Assembly (NCBI RefSeq): GCF_000512735.1
Contig: NZ_CP007028.1
Location: forward strand, 558,001 to 622,000
Source of the DNA: Thermocrinis ruber
GTDB taxonomy: Bacteria; Aquificota; Aquificia; Aquificales; Aquificaceae
DNA length: 64,000 nucleotides
Direction of reading: 5' to 3'
The notes under the pieces are model-generated. The model was given only the letters and a program-made list of their open reading frames with translations, was not told where the DNA came from and made no database searches. Positions within the stretch are counted from its first letter, which is position 1. Each line of letters starts with the position of its first letter. Both the position numbers and the translations under genes were made by a program. Shown here piece after piece: positions 26,448-36,531 of the stretch.

Positions 26448-27145
26448 TTATGCCAATTTCTTTAGGAGCCTTAGGATATCTTCCATTGTTGGTTTTTCTG
26501 GGGTTTCACAGGGGGTACCAAAGGTCCTTTCCCACTCTCCTTTGGTAGTTTTGCCAATGCAGATAATTTTTTTATCCTTTAAAAGGCTTTTGTCTCGTAG
26601 TTTTTGCAAATTTGCAAAAAAGCCCTTAACCGCAGATGGGCTGGCAAAGACTAAAAAGTCCGAGAGCTTTACCTTGGCTTCAAATTCCTCCGGTGGATAG
26701 TCTAAAAGCTTGGTTTCATAAACATTAAGTGGGACTACCTCAAAGCCAAGCTTCTTTAAGCTTTCAATTGCCTCTTCCCTTCCTACAGATGACCTTGGAA
26801 TCAGAACCCTTCCACAGTAGCCCTGTAAAAGCTTTGCAACCTCCTCTGCGTAAAACTCGGTGGGAACTGCCCAAACATTGTAGCCATACTTTTCCACCTC
26901 TGCCTTTGTCTTTTCTCCCACCGCCAAAATTTTTTCTTTCCCTGTTAAAGAACACTTAGCGAAAAAGTACTTTACGCCTTTTGGCTCTGAAAGAGCACAA
27001 AATCAAAGGGACCTTCTGGCATATCAAAGTCCAAGGGCACATCCTGTATGAGGGGCAAAGCTATAACCTCAAAGCCCTCCTTTTCAAAGGGCTTTCTGTC
27101 CCTCTCTATATCGTCCTTCGAACGGGTAAGGAGAACCCTCTTCAA
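26448..27145 (-). pseudogene. hemD: Uroporphyrinogen-III synthase, reading frame broken by a 1-nt deletion
   Basis: Closes the tetrapyrrole ring in haem synthesis. The N-terminal part begins at TTG 27145 (overlapping the aroD stop as TTGA) with LKRVLLTRSKDD and ends at FVLFQSQKA followed by TAA near 26974. One base more would continue as VKYFFAKCSLTGKEKILAVGEK, the downstream frame (26448 to about 26976), which carries RVLIPRSSVGREEAIESL and FASPSAVKGFF typical of HemD. Both halves are otherwise intact. A sequencing error or recent deletion is most likely; no good -1 slippery heptamer is seen. Confidence 0.85.
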
Positions 27146-27801
27146 GGGTAAAACTCTCTTTTTAGTCTTACCATCTCCTCCAAGGAGAGCTGACCTTCTG
27201 CGGTGGCAGACCGGTAGAAGGCGTAGCTTATTACACTACCAAAAATGTATCCTGCCAAGCGGGAGATTTTTCCGTATTTACCCATAGCTATTATGATCTT
27301 TTCTCCCTCCTCCTTTTCGCAAAGGCACAAGAGCCTTGCGGTGTCCTGGTAGGAGTTGGCTTTTACCGCCACCTTTACTATGTCTGCAGACCATCTTCTG
27401 GCTTGCCTGAAGACCTCCCTCAAGATCCAATTGGCGGGTGTTAGCTCAAAATTGTGGTAGGAGATGATGAGTTTTTTCCCTGAGCCCTTCACTAAATCCC
27501 TCACAAAGGGGAGGAGGTCTTGGGAGGAAAGTTCAATGTCTGTGTAGTCTGAATGGGGGCAAGCCCTTTCAAAGAGCTCTCTCCTGTTTGGGACCTCTTT
27601 GCCACCCTCCTGCGGGCTCCTTATGGTCAGAATGGTCAAAAGACCTAAGGACTTTGCCTTTTGCAAACACCAAAGGACCTTATCCAGGCTTTTGTCCTCA
27701 AAGAGGTCTACCCTAACCTCTACCGCATCCGCACCTAAATCCTTTATAGCCTTTGCGTCCTCTTCAAAGTTTTTATCTGTCAGAGGAACCGCTATGAGCA
27801 T
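27142..27801 (-). CDS. aroD: 3-dehydroquinate dehydratase, type I
   Basis: Third step of the shikimate pathway, by a Schiff-base mechanism. AVEVRVDLFED, ISYHNFELTPA (catalytic His) and ADIVKVAVKANS (catalytic Lys), and the C-terminal AEGQLSLEEM, mark the type I enzyme. At 219 aa it is typical of the monofunctional form. It overlaps argG by 29 bp and hemD by 4 bp. Confidence 0.95.
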   Translation of the reverse strand: MLIAVPLTDKNFEEDAKAIKDLGADAVEVRVDLFEDKSLDKVLWCLQKAKSLGLLTILTIRSPQEGGKEVPNRRELFERACPHSDYTDIELSSQDLLPFVRDLVKGSGKKLIISYHNFELTPANWILREVFRQARRWSADIVKVAVKANSYQDTARLLCLCEKEEGEKIIIAMGKYGKISRLAGYIFGSVISYAFYRSATAEGQLSLEEMVRLKREFYP

Positions 27802-28990
27802 TCTTTACCCTCCCAAGGACCTTTAGGGGAAGTCCAAAGACCTTTGTAAATTGGGCTCCCGCTTTGTGGTCAAAGGCATCCTTTTCTGAATAGGTTGCCA
27901 AATCTTCCACATACAAGGAGTTGGGCGATTTCCTTCCCACTACCTGTGCATGACCTTTGTACAGCTTGAGCCTTACGGTGCCATTAACAAACTGGGCTAT
28001 GCTTTCTGTGAAAGCATCCAAGGCAGTCCTCAGGGGAGAAAACCAGAGGCCCTCATAGACGAGCTTGGCATATTCGTGGGGTATGTGGGTCAAAAAGTAG
28101 TGAAAGGTCCATCTGTCTGTGGTCAAAGAAAGAAGGTCTTGGTATGCTTTGTATAGAACCGTTGCCCCGGGCGCCTCATAAACCTCCCTGCTCTTTATAC
28201 CTACAAGGCGGTTTTCTACCATGTCTATACGTCCCACACCGTGCCTTCCTGCAATCCGGTTCAAATCAAGGATCAGTTCGCTGAGCTTTTCGTAGGTTTT
28301 TCCGTTTAACTGGGTGGGAACTCCCTTTTCAAAGGTGATCTCCACATACTCAGGCTCGTTGGGGGCTTTCTCTGGGGATACGGTCCATTCAAAGGCGTCC
28401 TCGGGAGGCTCTGTCCATGGATCCTCCAAGGGTCCGCACTCTATGGAGATACCCCAAAGGTTCTTGTCTATGGAGTAGGGCTTATCCTTGGTAGCCTTAA
28501 CGGGTATCTGATGACGTAGGGCATACTCCACCTCTTCCTCCCGAGATTTGAACTCCCACTCCCTCACCGGTGCCAAAACCTCTAAGTTTGGGTTCAGAGC
28601 CCAAACGGACAGCTCAAACCTCACCTGGTCGTTTCCCTTTCCTGTGGAGCCGTGGGCTACAAAGTCTGCCCCAAACTTTTCTGCATACTCCACCAGCTTT
28701 TTGGCAATGAGCGGTCTTGAGAGGGATGCAGTCAAAGGATACCTTCCCTCGTAGAGGGCTAAGGCCCTTAGGGTGGGCAAACAGTACTCCCTTGCAAATT
28801 CCTCCTTTAGGTCCTCCACTATGGCATCCACTGCCCCGGAAGCTTTAGCCTTCTGTGGGATCTCTGTGAGTTCCTCTCCCTGTCCCACGTCGGCGGTGTA
28901 GGTGATCACTTCGTAGCCCCTTTCCGATAGCCAACGCACTATTACGGAGGTGTCCAGCCCTCCCGAGTAAGCTAAGATAACCCTCTTCAT
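27773..28990 (-). CDS. argG: Argininosuccinate synthase
   Basis: Joins citrulline and aspartate with ATP in arginine synthesis. The PP-loop LAYSGGLDTSV is at residues 5-15, with HGSTGKGNDQVRFE and the C-terminal aspartate/citrulline-binding regions present. ATG 28990 (MKRVILAYSGG) overlaps the gltB stop as ATGA; an upstream in-frame start would add 18 unrelated residues. Length is 405 aa. Confidence 0.97.
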   Translation of the reverse strand: MKRVILAYSGGLDTSVIVRWLSERGYEVITYTADVGQGEELTEIPQKAKASGAVDAIVEDLKEEFAREYCLPTLRALALYEGRYPLTASLSRPLIAKKLVEYAEKFGADFVAHGSTGKGNDQVRFELSVWALNPNLEVLAPVREWEFKSREEEVEYALRHQIPVKATKDKPYSIDKNLWGISIECGPLEDPWTEPPEDAFEWTVSPEKAPNEPEYVEITFEKGVPTQLNGKTYEKLSELILDLNRIAGRHGVGRIDMVENRLVGIKSREVYEAPGATVLYKAYQDLLSLTTDRWTFHYFLTHIPHEYAKLVYEGLWFSPLRTALDAFTESIAQFVNGTVRLKLYKGHAQVVGRKSPNSLYVEDLATYSEKDAFDHKAGAQFTKVFGLPLKVLGRVKNAHSGSSDR

Positions 28991-31900
28991 GACTTTACCT
29001 CCACCTCGCAAACATCGGTAGCCCCAAAGGCATCCCTCTTGCAAGCCTCTAAGGGAACCACCTTGTAGAACTTCTCCGCAAACTCCTCAAAGTTTTCTAG
29101 GATATACTTTGCCCACTGGCTTTGGGTGTATTTGTAGTGCTTGTCTATCAGTTTCTTTAACTCCTCCTTTTCCGCCTCGGAGATGAGCCTTCTTGCCAAC
29201 ACATAGGAGGTGTTGATCTTCTTTGGCAATTCTGGGTCCAACACATAGGCATAGCCTCCGGTCATGCCCGCACCAAGGTTGTAGCCCACAGAACCAAGAA
29301 CTACCACTATGCCCCCCGTCATGTACTCACAGCAGTGCATACCAGCTCCTTCCACAACTGCGATGGCTCCGCTGTTTCTTACTCCAAAGCGTTCTCCTGC
29401 CCTTCCCGCCGCAAAGAGTTCTCCGCCCGTTGCACCATAAAGGCATGTGTTGCCCATGATCACGTGGTTTTGAGTGTCCTCCACATCCAAAGGTTTTAGG
29501 ACGATTCTTCCCCCATACATACCCTTGCCTACATAGTCGTTGGCATCGCCCAGAAGGGTCAAAGACATACCCCTGTGGTTAAAGGCACCAAAGCTCTGTC
29601 CTGCAGTGCCCACAAAGACCAAGTTTATGGTATCCTCCGGAAGCCCTTCATCCCTGTATTTTAGGGCTATGTAGTAGGCAAGGCGTGTGGGCACGCTCCT
29701 GTCTATGTTTCTTATGGTGTATTCTCTATGGACCTTCTGCCCTTTTTCTATGTAGGGAACAATTTCCTCCTCCAACTGCTTGGCTAAGGTGCTCCTGCGT
29801 GGGTTGTCGTTTCTTTCCACCAAACACCTGAGGGGCTTGTCCTTTGGATAGTCTTCCTTCAAAAACTCCTCAAGCTTTACACGCTTGGAGCCGGGTATGT
29901 GGTCAAAGCTAACAACCTCCAAAAGGTCCCGCCTTCCTATGATCTCATCCAGGCTTCTAAAGCCCATCTCCGCAAGGATCTCCCTTACCTCCCTTGCCAC
30001 CGCCTTAAAGTAAGCCATCACATTTTCCACCTTGCCCTTGAATTTTTCCCTGTATTTGGGGTCTTGGGTGGCAACGCCCGTAGGACACTGATTTGTGTGG
30101 CACAACCTTGCCATTACGCATCCTTCCGCTATCATGGCAGCGGTGCCAAAGCCAAACTCTTCCGCACCCAAAAGGGCAGCAATGATCACATCTTTGCCCG
30201 TCCTCATGCCCCCATCCACCCTCACCCTTATCTTGTCCCTCAGGTTGTTTTCCATCAAAACCCTTTGGGTCTCCGCAAGTCCGATTTCCCAGTAGTTGCC
30301 CGCGTTCTTGATGGAGCTGTAGGGGCTTGCACCAGTGCCACCCTCCGCACCGCTAACTTGGACTATATCTGCGTATGCCTTGGCTACTCCCGCTGCAACT
30401 GTGCCCACTCCCGTTTCTGCCACAAGCTTTACGCACACCTTGGCTTGGGGGTTTGCCTCCTTTAGGTCGTTTATGAGCTGTGCCAAGTCCTCTATGGAGT
30501 AAATGTCGTGGTGGGGTGGGGGAGATATTAGGGTTATACCCGGTTGGGCATGCCTGAGCTTTGCGATGTATTCGCTGACCTTGTGCCCGGGCAGTTGCCC
30601 ACCTTCTCCGGGCTTTGCCCCTTGGGCGATCTTGATCTCCAAATCCTTGGCGGATGCCAAGTAGGTGGGCGTTACTCCAAACCTACCGGACGCCACCTGC
30701 TTTATGGCAGAGTTCTTTATGGTCCAGTATCTTGCTGGGTCCTCTCCACCCTCTCCCGAGTTGCTCTTCATACCGAGCCTGTTGCAAGCCTCCGCCAAAA
30801 CCTCGTGGGCTTCTGGAGAGAGGGCTCCCAAGGACATGCCACCAGTGACGAACCTCTTTAGAATGCTCTCTTCGGGCTCCACCTCCTCCAAGGGAATGGG
30901 TTGGTCTGCCTTTTTGTAAGTTAGAAGGTGTCTTATAAAGGTTGGTCTTTCTTCGTTGGCGATCCTTGAAAATTCTTTGTAATCCTGATAGTCTTTTGTT
31001 TCCAAGAACTTATGAAGTGCTCTTACCACAAAGGGAGACCAAGCGTGCCACTCTCCACCCTTGCGGAACTTCATATGCCCCCCATAGTCAAGCTGAGGCT
31101 GATCCACCTCGTATCCCGCATCGTGTCTTATCAGCAAGCTCTCTTGCACTTCAAAGATGCCATCTGCCTCCAGGGTAACGGGCGTGCCCGGGAAGTATTC
31201 TTCCACAAAATCTTTATTTAGGCAAACCGTGTCAAAGATCTTTGCACCCTGATAGGAGTTGAGGGTGGATATGCCCATCTTGGACATGATCTTCAAAAGC
31301 CCATCCTCCAAAGCCTTCTTGTAGTTAAGGATTGCCTTTTCAAAGGGCTGTTTGATCTCTCCCTTTTGGCAAAGGTCCTTTATGGTTTGGTATGCCAAGT
31401 ATGGATACACTGCGGACGCACCGTAGCCTATCAAACAGGCTATATGATGAGTGTCCCTTGCCTCTCCCGTTTCTACTATTATGGAGACCTTGTTGGAAAG
31501 CTGTCTTTCCGCTAACCATTTAAAGACTGCAGAGACCGCCAAAAGGCTTGGTACCGCCAAACGGTATTTATTTATGTTCCTGTCTGAAAGCACCACGATC
31601 TCCGCACCCTCGCGCACTGCGGACTCCACCCTTCTGCACACAATCTCCACACCCAGCCTCAGGTCGCATATGCTAACACCCTCATACATGGCGTCGTACA
31701 AAATGTCCGTGATCCGACGCTCACCTGCCAGATCCTGAAGCTCCACAACGCAGTAGCTTCTTTCCTTGGGATAGGTCATGGGTATCCAGGCAACCTTAAA
31801 GTCCTTCTGCTCAAGGATAGCCTTAAACTCCTCTGGTAGTAAAATGGGACTCTCTATTTGAAGCCTTTTTGCGTGTTCTGGAGTTTCCTTGAGAAAGTTC

Positions 31901-33477
31901 CTCTTGTAGCCCAGGTTCATACGCAAGGACATTACAGCCCTTTCCCTTATTGGGTCTATGGGTGGGTTGGTAACCTGGGCAAACCTCTGCTTGAAGTATC
32001 TAAACAAAAGCACGGGCTTCTCAGAAAGTGGTGGTATGGGCGTGTCGTCTCCCATAGAGAACGTCAGCTCCTTTCCCTCCTCCGCCATGTAGGAAAGAAC
32101 ATTCTTTATCTCCTCCTGTGTGTAGCCAAAGGCTACTTGCTTTCTTATAAGATCTTTGTCCTCTTCTATGTCAATGGCTTGATCTTTAACAAAGTCCTTT
32201 AGCCTTTTGAGGTGTTTTTCGAGCCACTCGCCGTAGGGCTTTTGGTCTGCAAGCCTTTTAAGTATTTCCTCTGTCTTTTCTATCTTTCCCTCTTTAGGGT
32301 TAACCAAAAGGGTGTCTCCGGGACCGAGCCTTCCTTTTTCCTTGATCTTTCTCCCAGAGAGGTCTATCATTCCCACCTCGGAGCCAAGCACCAGTACGTT
32401 GTCCTCGGTAAGGATGTAGCGGGAGGGTCTAAGACCGTTTCTGTCCAAGTGGGCACCGATCACCTCCCCATCGGTGAAGGCAATGGCGGCGGGTCCATCC
32501 CAGGGCTTCATCAAAAGGGACTGATACTCAAAGAACTGAATAACCTCCTTTGGTAGCCAAGGCACAGACTCCCAGGCGGGTGGGATGAGCATATTGATAG
32601 CATGCTCGGGTGAATAACCCGCCAAAACCAAAAGCTCAAAGACCCTGTCCAGAGAGGCAGAGTCGCTTTCATCGTAAGAGACCAAAGGTTTTACAAGCTT
32701 TATACGTTCTCCAAATAGTTCGTGTTCAAGCTCGTGTTGAATTGCAAGCATCCAGTTTCTGTTTCCCAAAAGGGTGTTTATCTCGCCGTTATGGGCAAGG
32801 TATCTAAAGGGCTGTGCCAAGTTCCAGTTGGGAAAGGTGTTGGTGGAATATCTTTGGTGAAAGAGGCAAAACCAAGAGGTTAGCCTTTCGTCCAGAAGCT
32901 CCGGATAAAACACATCCAACTGAGGAGCCACAAGCATCCCTTTATATACCAGCTTCCTGGAAGACAAAGAGGCAAAGTAAAGCTTGTTGCCAAGCTTCCT
33001 GTCTGTTTCTATGGACCTTCTCAAAAGGTAAAGCTCCAGTTCCCTGAGGGAGGGTTCCACCTTCTCGCAATCCAAAAGGAGGTGAAAGATCTTTGGCATA
33101 ACCTTTAGGGCGGACTCTCCCACCGCAGACTTATCCACAGGCACCTCCCTCCAGCCCACAAGCTTGAAGGGAGACTTTTTGATGTGCTCCTCCACCGCGG
33201 AGCGCACGTCTTCATAAAGAAAGACCGCACCCACAGCCAGATTGTCCAAGGAGCTTATGGAGAGTCCCTTTTCCTCTATGTAATCTGCAAAGAATTTCCT
33301 TGGAATTTCCAGCATAATACCCGCACCGTCTCCAGTTTTACCGTCTCCACCCACTGCACCCCGGTGGGTGAGGTTTTTGACCGCCTCTATGCCCCACCTA
33401 ACTATCTGATGGCTTCTTTCACCCTTTGTGTGGCATACAAATCCAACTCCGCATGCATCATATTCCCACACCGTCAT
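28987..33477 (-). CDS. gltB: Glutamate synthase, large (alpha) subunit
   Basis: A 1496-aa glutamate synthase. A short propeptide (MTVWEYDA) precedes Cys9, the glutaminase nucleophile (CGVGFVCHTKGERSH). Then come the central domain, the FMN/Fe-S synthase domain (GGMSLGALSPEAHEVLAEA, GEGGEDPARY, ARLCHTNQCPTGVATQ with the 3Fe-4S cysteines) and the C-terminal GXGXG beta-helix domain. The small NAD(P)H subunit gltD is not adjacent. It heads the long minus-strand operon; a Shine-Dalgarno AAAGGAG is upstream, and divergent mogA begins 51 bp away. Confidence 0.97.
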   Translation of the reverse strand: MTVWEYDACGVGFVCHTKGERSHQIVRWGIEAVKNLTHRGAVGGDGKTGDGAGIMLEIPRKFFADYIEEKGLSISSLDNLAVGAVFLYEDVRSAVEEHIKKSPFKLVGWREVPVDKSAVGESALKVMPKIFHLLLDCEKVEPSLRELELYLLRRSIETDRKLGNKLYFASLSSRKLVYKGMLVAPQLDVFYPELLDERLTSWFCLFHQRYSTNTFPNWNLAQPFRYLAHNGEINTLLGNRNWMLAIQHELEHELFGERIKLVKPLVSYDESDSASLDRVFELLVLAGYSPEHAINMLIPPAWESVPWLPKEVIQFFEYQSLLMKPWDGPAAIAFTDGEVIGAHLDRNGLRPSRYILTEDNVLVLGSEVGMIDLSGRKIKEKGRLGPGDTLLVNPKEGKIEKTEEILKRLADQKPYGEWLEKHLKRLKDFVKDQAIDIEEDKDLIRKQVAFGYTQEEIKNVLSYMAEEGKELTFSMGDDTPIPPLSEKPVLLFRYFKQRFAQVTNPPIDPIRERAVMSLRMNLGYKRNFLKETPEHAKRLQIESPILLPEEFKAILEQKDFKVAWIPMTYPKERSYCVVELQDLAGERRITDILYDAMYEGVSICDLRLGVEIVCRRVESAVREGAEIVVLSDRNINKYRLAVPSLLAVSAVFKWLAERQLSNKVSIIVETGEARDTHHIACLIGYGASAVYPYLAYQTIKDLCQKGEIKQPFEKAILNYKKALEDGLLKIMSKMGISTLNSYQGAKIFDTVCLNKDFVEEYFPGTPVTLEADGIFEVQESLLIRHDAGYEVDQPQLDYGGHMKFRKGGEWHAWSPFVVRALHKFLETKDYQDYKEFSRIANEERPTFIRHLLTYKKADQPIPLEEVEPEESILKRFVTGGMSLGALSPEAHEVLAEACNRLGMKSNSGEGGEDPARYWTIKNSAIKQVASGRFGVTPTYLASAKDLEIKIAQGAKPGEGGQLPGHKVSEYIAKLRHAQPGITLISPPPHHDIYSIEDLAQLINDLKEANPQAKVCVKLVAETGVGTVAAGVAKAYADIVQVSGAEGGTGASPYSSIKNAGNYWEIGLAETQRVLMENNLRDKIRVRVDGGMRTGKDVIIAALLGAEEFGFGTAAMIAEGCVMARLCHTNQCPTGVATQDPKYREKFKGKVENVMAYFKAVAREVREILAEMGFRSLDEIIGRRDLLEVVSFDHIPGSKRVKLEEFLKEDYPKDKPLRCLVERNDNPRRSTLAKQLEEEIVPYIEKGQKVHREYTIRNIDRSVPTRLAYYIALKYRDEGLPEDTINLVFVGTAGQSFGAFNHRGMSLTLLGDANDYVGKGMYGGRIVLKPLDVEDTQNHVIMGNTCLYGATGGELFAAGRAGERFGVRNSGAIAVVEGAGMHCCEYMTGGIVVVLGSVGYNLGAGMTGGYAYVLDPELPKKINTSYVLARRLISEAEKEELKKLIDKHYKYTQSQWAKYILENFEEFAEKFYKVVPLEACKRDAFGATDVCEVEVKS

Positions 33478-33527
33478 CGCACACTCCTTTAAAAAAAGAG
33501 TATAATATTTTAAACTTACACTTTAAG

Positions 33528-34058
33528 ATGGAAAAGGCGAAGTTTGGCGTACTAACAGTGTCAGACAGGGCAAGCAGAGGAGAGTACGAAGACATAAGCG
33601 GAAAGTACATAATAGAGTATCTCCACGAGGTGGTCTCTTCGCCCTTTGAGGTCGTTTATCGCATAGTCCCAGACGAGAGGGAGCTTATAGAGGGTGCCCT
33701 TATACACATGGCGGATGTGGAAGGGTGCTGTTTGATACTTACCACCGGTGGCACTGGACCCGCACCAAGGGATGTGACGCCGGAGGCTACTGAAGCAGTC
33801 TGTCAAAAAATGCTTCCGGGCTTTGGTGAGCTGATGAGACAGGTATCCCTACAGCAGGTCCCCACCGCCATCCTCTCAAGGCAGACTGCGGGCATCCGAA
33901 ACTCTACCCTGATCATAAACCTTCCCGGAAGGCCCCAGTCTATAAAACTGTGCCTTGATGCGGTATTCCCTGCAGTTCCCTACTGCATAGAACTCATTGG
34001 CGGTCCGTACATAACCACCTATGAACATCGCCTGAAAGCCTTCAGACCTCAGAAGTAA
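33528..34058 (+). CDS. mogA: Molybdopterin adenylyltransferase
   Basis: Adenylates molybdopterin before metal insertion. GVLTVSDRASRGEYEDISG (about 7-25) and LTTGGTGPAPRDVTPEAT (about 71-88) are the family signatures; NLPGRPQSIKLCLDAVFPAVPYC completes the fold. ATG 33528 (MEKAKFG) fits the family start; a TATAAT box lies at 33501-33506. Implies molybdo- or tungsto-enzymes in the cell. It overlaps the next, convergent gene by 10 bp. Confidence 0.94.
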   Translation: MEKAKFGVLTVSDRASRGEYEDISGKYIIEYLHEVVSSPFEVVYRIVPDERELIEGALIHMADVEGCCLILTTGGTGPAPRDVTPEATEAVCQKMLPGFGELMRQVSLQQVPTAILSRQTAGIRNSTLIINLPGRPQSIKLCLDAVFPAVPYCIELIGGPYITTYEHRLKAFRPQK

Positions 34059-34801
34059 AAGACAACCCTTTCCCCCAACTCTAAGTTAAAAAGCTCTCTG
34101 GCACTTGCCAGTGGAACAAAAAGTTCCATGTAGCCAAAGCTACCGCACAGACTGTTTAGTTTCCCCCTCTCCCCCGCCAAAAAGTGGCTAACTACCTTTA
34201 TTTCCTCTCCTCTGAAGACAGCCTTGGAGCAGCGTGCGCATGGCACGTTGGTTATAGCGTTTCCGTATCTGTCAAAGTAGGTAAGCTTTCCCTCCACTCT
34301 GTCCTCAAACTCCACCGCCTTCTCCCACTTGAGCAAAAACTCGTATTCTATTTTCCTGCCCACCAACTCCAAAGGCACACCCTTTGAGAGGTAGCCGCAG
34401 ACTGGTGCAAACACATCCCTCCCATGAAAGGTTTCGTTGACCCTTGGCAGGGTAAAGTTTTCAATCAGCCTACACTCTATAGGTTTTTTTATGTCCTCCA
34501 AGGCAAGGTCAAAGAGACCGTTCATAGGACCTACAAAAAAGTAATCGTCACAACGGACAGCTACCGCCTTCCTTTGGGAGCCAACCCCCGGGTCCACCAC
34601 GCCAAGAAATATACTACCCTTCGGAAAATACCTGTAGTGTGCCTTCAACACAAGGGCACCTTCTGTTATATTAAAAGGTTCTATGTGGTGGGTGAGGTCT
34701 ACAAACTTCAGAGAGGGATTTATGGAGAGCATTACCCCCTTTAAAACACCTACAAAGCCATCCTTTTCGCCAAAATCTGTTAGCAGGACTACCAAGCTCA
34801 A
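34049..34801 (-). CDS. SAM hydrolase (DUF62, chlorinase/fluorinase superfamily)
   Basis: Family members hydrolyse S-adenosylmethionine to adenosine and methionine using hydroxide. [32 protein letters not shown] and [15 protein letters not shown] are signature motifs. A loop with CARCSK sits in the C-terminal domain. The insertion typical of true halogenases is not evident, so a SAM hydrolase role is favoured. It overlaps lysC by 4 bp; aspartokinase leads to methionine, so SAM turnover could be linked (inference). Confidence 0.88.
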   Translation of the reverse strand: MSLVVLLTDFGEKDGFVGVLKGVMLSINPSLKFVDLTHHIEPFNITEGALVLKAHYRYFPKGSIFLGVVDPGVGSQRKAVAVRCDDYFFVGPMNGLFDLALEDIKKPIECRLIENFTLPRVNETFHGRDVFAPVCGYLSKGVPLELVGRKIEYEFLLKWEKAVEFEDRVEGKLTYFDRYGNAITNVPCARCSKAVFRGEEIKVVSHFLAGERGKLNSLCGSFGYMELFVPLASARELFNLELGERVVFYF

Positions 34802-36036
34802 CTGTTTATAACCTGCACCTTTTCCCCTTCTTCTATAAAGGCAGAGTGTAGCTCTCTAACCGCCAGCTCTCCGTATTTTTCCTCTATGAGGCACGAGATC
34901 TTTATCTCGGATGTGGATATAGCCATTATGTTTATGTTGTTTCTGTAAAGCACCTCAAACATCTTTGCAGCGGTGCCATAGGAGCTCTTCATGCCTATGC
35001 CCACCACAGAGACCTTTGCCACGTGGTCGTCCCTCTCCACACCTTCTGCGCCTATCTCCTTTGCCACCCTTCTGACGATTTCCTCCGCCTTGTCCGCATC
35101 AGCCTTATTTACCGTAAAGGACAGATCCGTGTAGCCTTGATGGGACACGTTCTGAACGATCATATCCACCACTATGTGAGCATCCCCAAGGGCTTTAAAA
35201 ATGCTGTAGGCTATGCCCGGTCTGTCGGGCACCCTAACCACCGTAAAACGGGACTCCTTTGTGTCCAAGGTTATAGCCCTAACCTCCACCTTCTCCATGA
35301 CTTCCTCCTCCGGTACTATCCATGTTCCTTCCTCTTCAGAAAAGGAGCTTCTAACATGTATTCTAACACCGTACCTCATGGCAAACTCAATACTCCTTGC
35401 CTGCATTACCTTTGCCCCAAGGGAAGCCATTTCCAACATCTCTTCGTAGGATATGTAGGGAATCTTTCTAGGTTTGGCAACAATCCTTGGGTCTGCGGTA
35501 AAGACACCGGGCACATCGGTGTATATCTCACAGTCGCAGTTTAGGGCGTACGCCAATGCTACCGCAGAAAGGTCAGAACCACCTCTACCGAGGGTGGTGA
35601 TCTCCCAATCCTCCGAGACCCCCTGAAAACCCGCCACCACCACCGTGTATCCCTCATCAAGAAGATTCTTAATCCTCTGAATGCCGATCTTCTTTATTCT
35701 TGCCTTGGTGTGCACCTTATCGGTGATTATGGGAACTTGCCATCCGCAGAGGCTAACCGCAGGCACCCCTAGCTTGTTTAAGGTGAGGGCAAAGAGAGCT
35801 ATAGCTTGCTGTTCCCCGGTGCTTATGAGCATATCCACCTCTCTCTCTGAGGGAAAACGGTCTATTTGCTTGGCTAAGTTTATAAGCCTGTCCGTTTCAC
35901 CCGCCATAGCAGAAGAAACCACCACTACCCTATAGCCCTCCTGTAGTCTCTTTATCACCCGCCTTGCAGCGTTCTCTATTCTTTCCAAACTTCCCACCGA
36001 TGTTCCGCCAAATTTCATCACCAAAGTTTTGCTCAT
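34798..36036 (-). CDS. lysC: Aspartate kinase
   Basis: Phosphorylates aspartate, the entry to Lys, Thr and Met synthesis. [14 protein letters not shown] at the N-terminus, [16 protein letters not shown] in the catalytic domain and two C-terminal ACT domains (about 265-410, [37 protein letters not shown]) indicate a feedback-regulated monofunctional enzyme. 412 aa is typical. A TAAAAT box lies 9 nt before ATG. Confidence 0.96.
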   Translation of the reverse strand: MSKTLVMKFGGTSVGSLERIENAARRVIKRLQEGYRVVVVSSAMAGETDRLINLAKQIDRFPSEREVDMLISTGEQQAIALFALTLNKLGVPAVSLCGWQVPIITDKVHTKARIKKIGIQRIKNLLDEGYTVVVAGFQGVSEDWEITTLGRGGSDLSAVALAYALNCDCEIYTDVPGVFTADPRIVAKPRKIPYISYEEMLEMASLGAKVMQARSIEFAMRYGVRIHVRSSFSEEEGTWIVPEEEVMEKVEVRAITLDTKESRFTVVRVPDRPGIAYSIFKALGDAHIVVDMIVQNVSHQGYTDLSFTVNKADADKAEEIVRRVAKEIGAEGVERDDHVAKVSVVGIGMKSSYGTAAKMFEVLYRNNINIMAISTSEIKISCLIEEKYGELAVRELHSAFIEEGEKVQVINS

Positions 36037-36064
36037 AGGACTTTTATTTTAAATGAAGAAGGGT

Positions 36065-36070
36065 TATAAT
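36065..36070 (+). promoter_or_regulatory. tRNA-Ser -10 element
   Basis: TATAAT 11 nt upstream of the mature tRNA-Ser; the -35 region is poor. Confidence 0.5.
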
Positions 36071-36081
36071 ATTCTTCGTTA

Positions 36082-36171
36082 GGAGAGGTGGCCGAGAGGC
36101 CGAAGGCGGCTCCTTGCTAAGGAGTTGTAGGGTTTACAGCCCTACCGCGGGTTCGAATCCCGCCCTCTCCG
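36082..36171 (+). tRNA. tRNA-Ser (GCT anticodon)
   Basis: A 90-nt type II tRNA: acceptor GGAGAGG/CCTCTCC, discriminator G, anticodon loop CTTGCTAAG with GCT, a long variable arm (TAGGGTTTACAGCCCTA) and T-arm GGGTTCGAATCCC. CCA is not encoded. The convergent ferredoxin gene ends one base beyond it. Confidence 0.96.
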
Positions 36172-36172
36172 T

Positions 36173-36460
36173 TTAATCCGTTTCAAGCTCTATCTCGCAA
36201 CCTTCCTTTTCTATGACCAGCTGACAGGTTAGCCTCCTGTTCTCTTCGTATTCGCCGATCCTCCAGAGGGTTTCCTCCTCCGTCTCCGACGGCTCCGCAA
36301 GACACTCCAAGCCCTTCTTCACAGTGCATACGCACACACCACACTGTCCGTCGGTGCATCCAAACTCTACGCCTGCCTTTTCTATCTCGTGGTGCAGTTC
36401 TCCAAACCTAACACCCGCTGGAATCTCAAAAGTCTTATTGTTAATCTTTACCTTAGCCAT
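36173..36460 (-). CDS. [2Fe-2S] ferredoxin
   Basis: A 95-aa ferredoxin with CTDGQCGVC (Cys-x4-Cys-x2-Cys at about 35-43) and a fourth Cys in RRLTCQLV (about 79), the plant/adrenodoxin-type cluster ligands. Acidic surface fits an electron carrier. It is not next to the 2-oxoacid oxidoreductase, so its partner is not evident. It stands alone between tRNA-Ser and frr. Confidence 0.9.
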   Translation of the reverse strand: MAKVKINNKTFEIPAGVRFGELHHEIEKAGVEFGCTDGQCGVCVCTVKKGLECLAEPSETEEETLWRIGEYEENRRLTCQLVIEKEGCEIELETD

Positions 36461-36517
36461 AGGGAAATTTTATACCCATTTTAGCAAGGCATAGATGATT
36501 ACCATCAAGAAAAATGC

Positions 36518-36523
36518 TATAAT
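36518..36523 (+). promoter_or_regulatory. frr extended -10 element
   Basis: TGC-TATAAT (extended -10) 8 nt before the frr ATG; no Shine-Dalgarno between them, so a leaderless or nearly leaderless mRNA is likely. Confidence 0.6.
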
Positions 36524-36531
36524 CATTAAAC

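Noticed and set aside
26970-26985. Programmed -1 frameshift in hemD
   Set aside because: No X-XXY-YYZ slippery heptamer in the right phase and no evident pseudoknot; a missing base is simpler.
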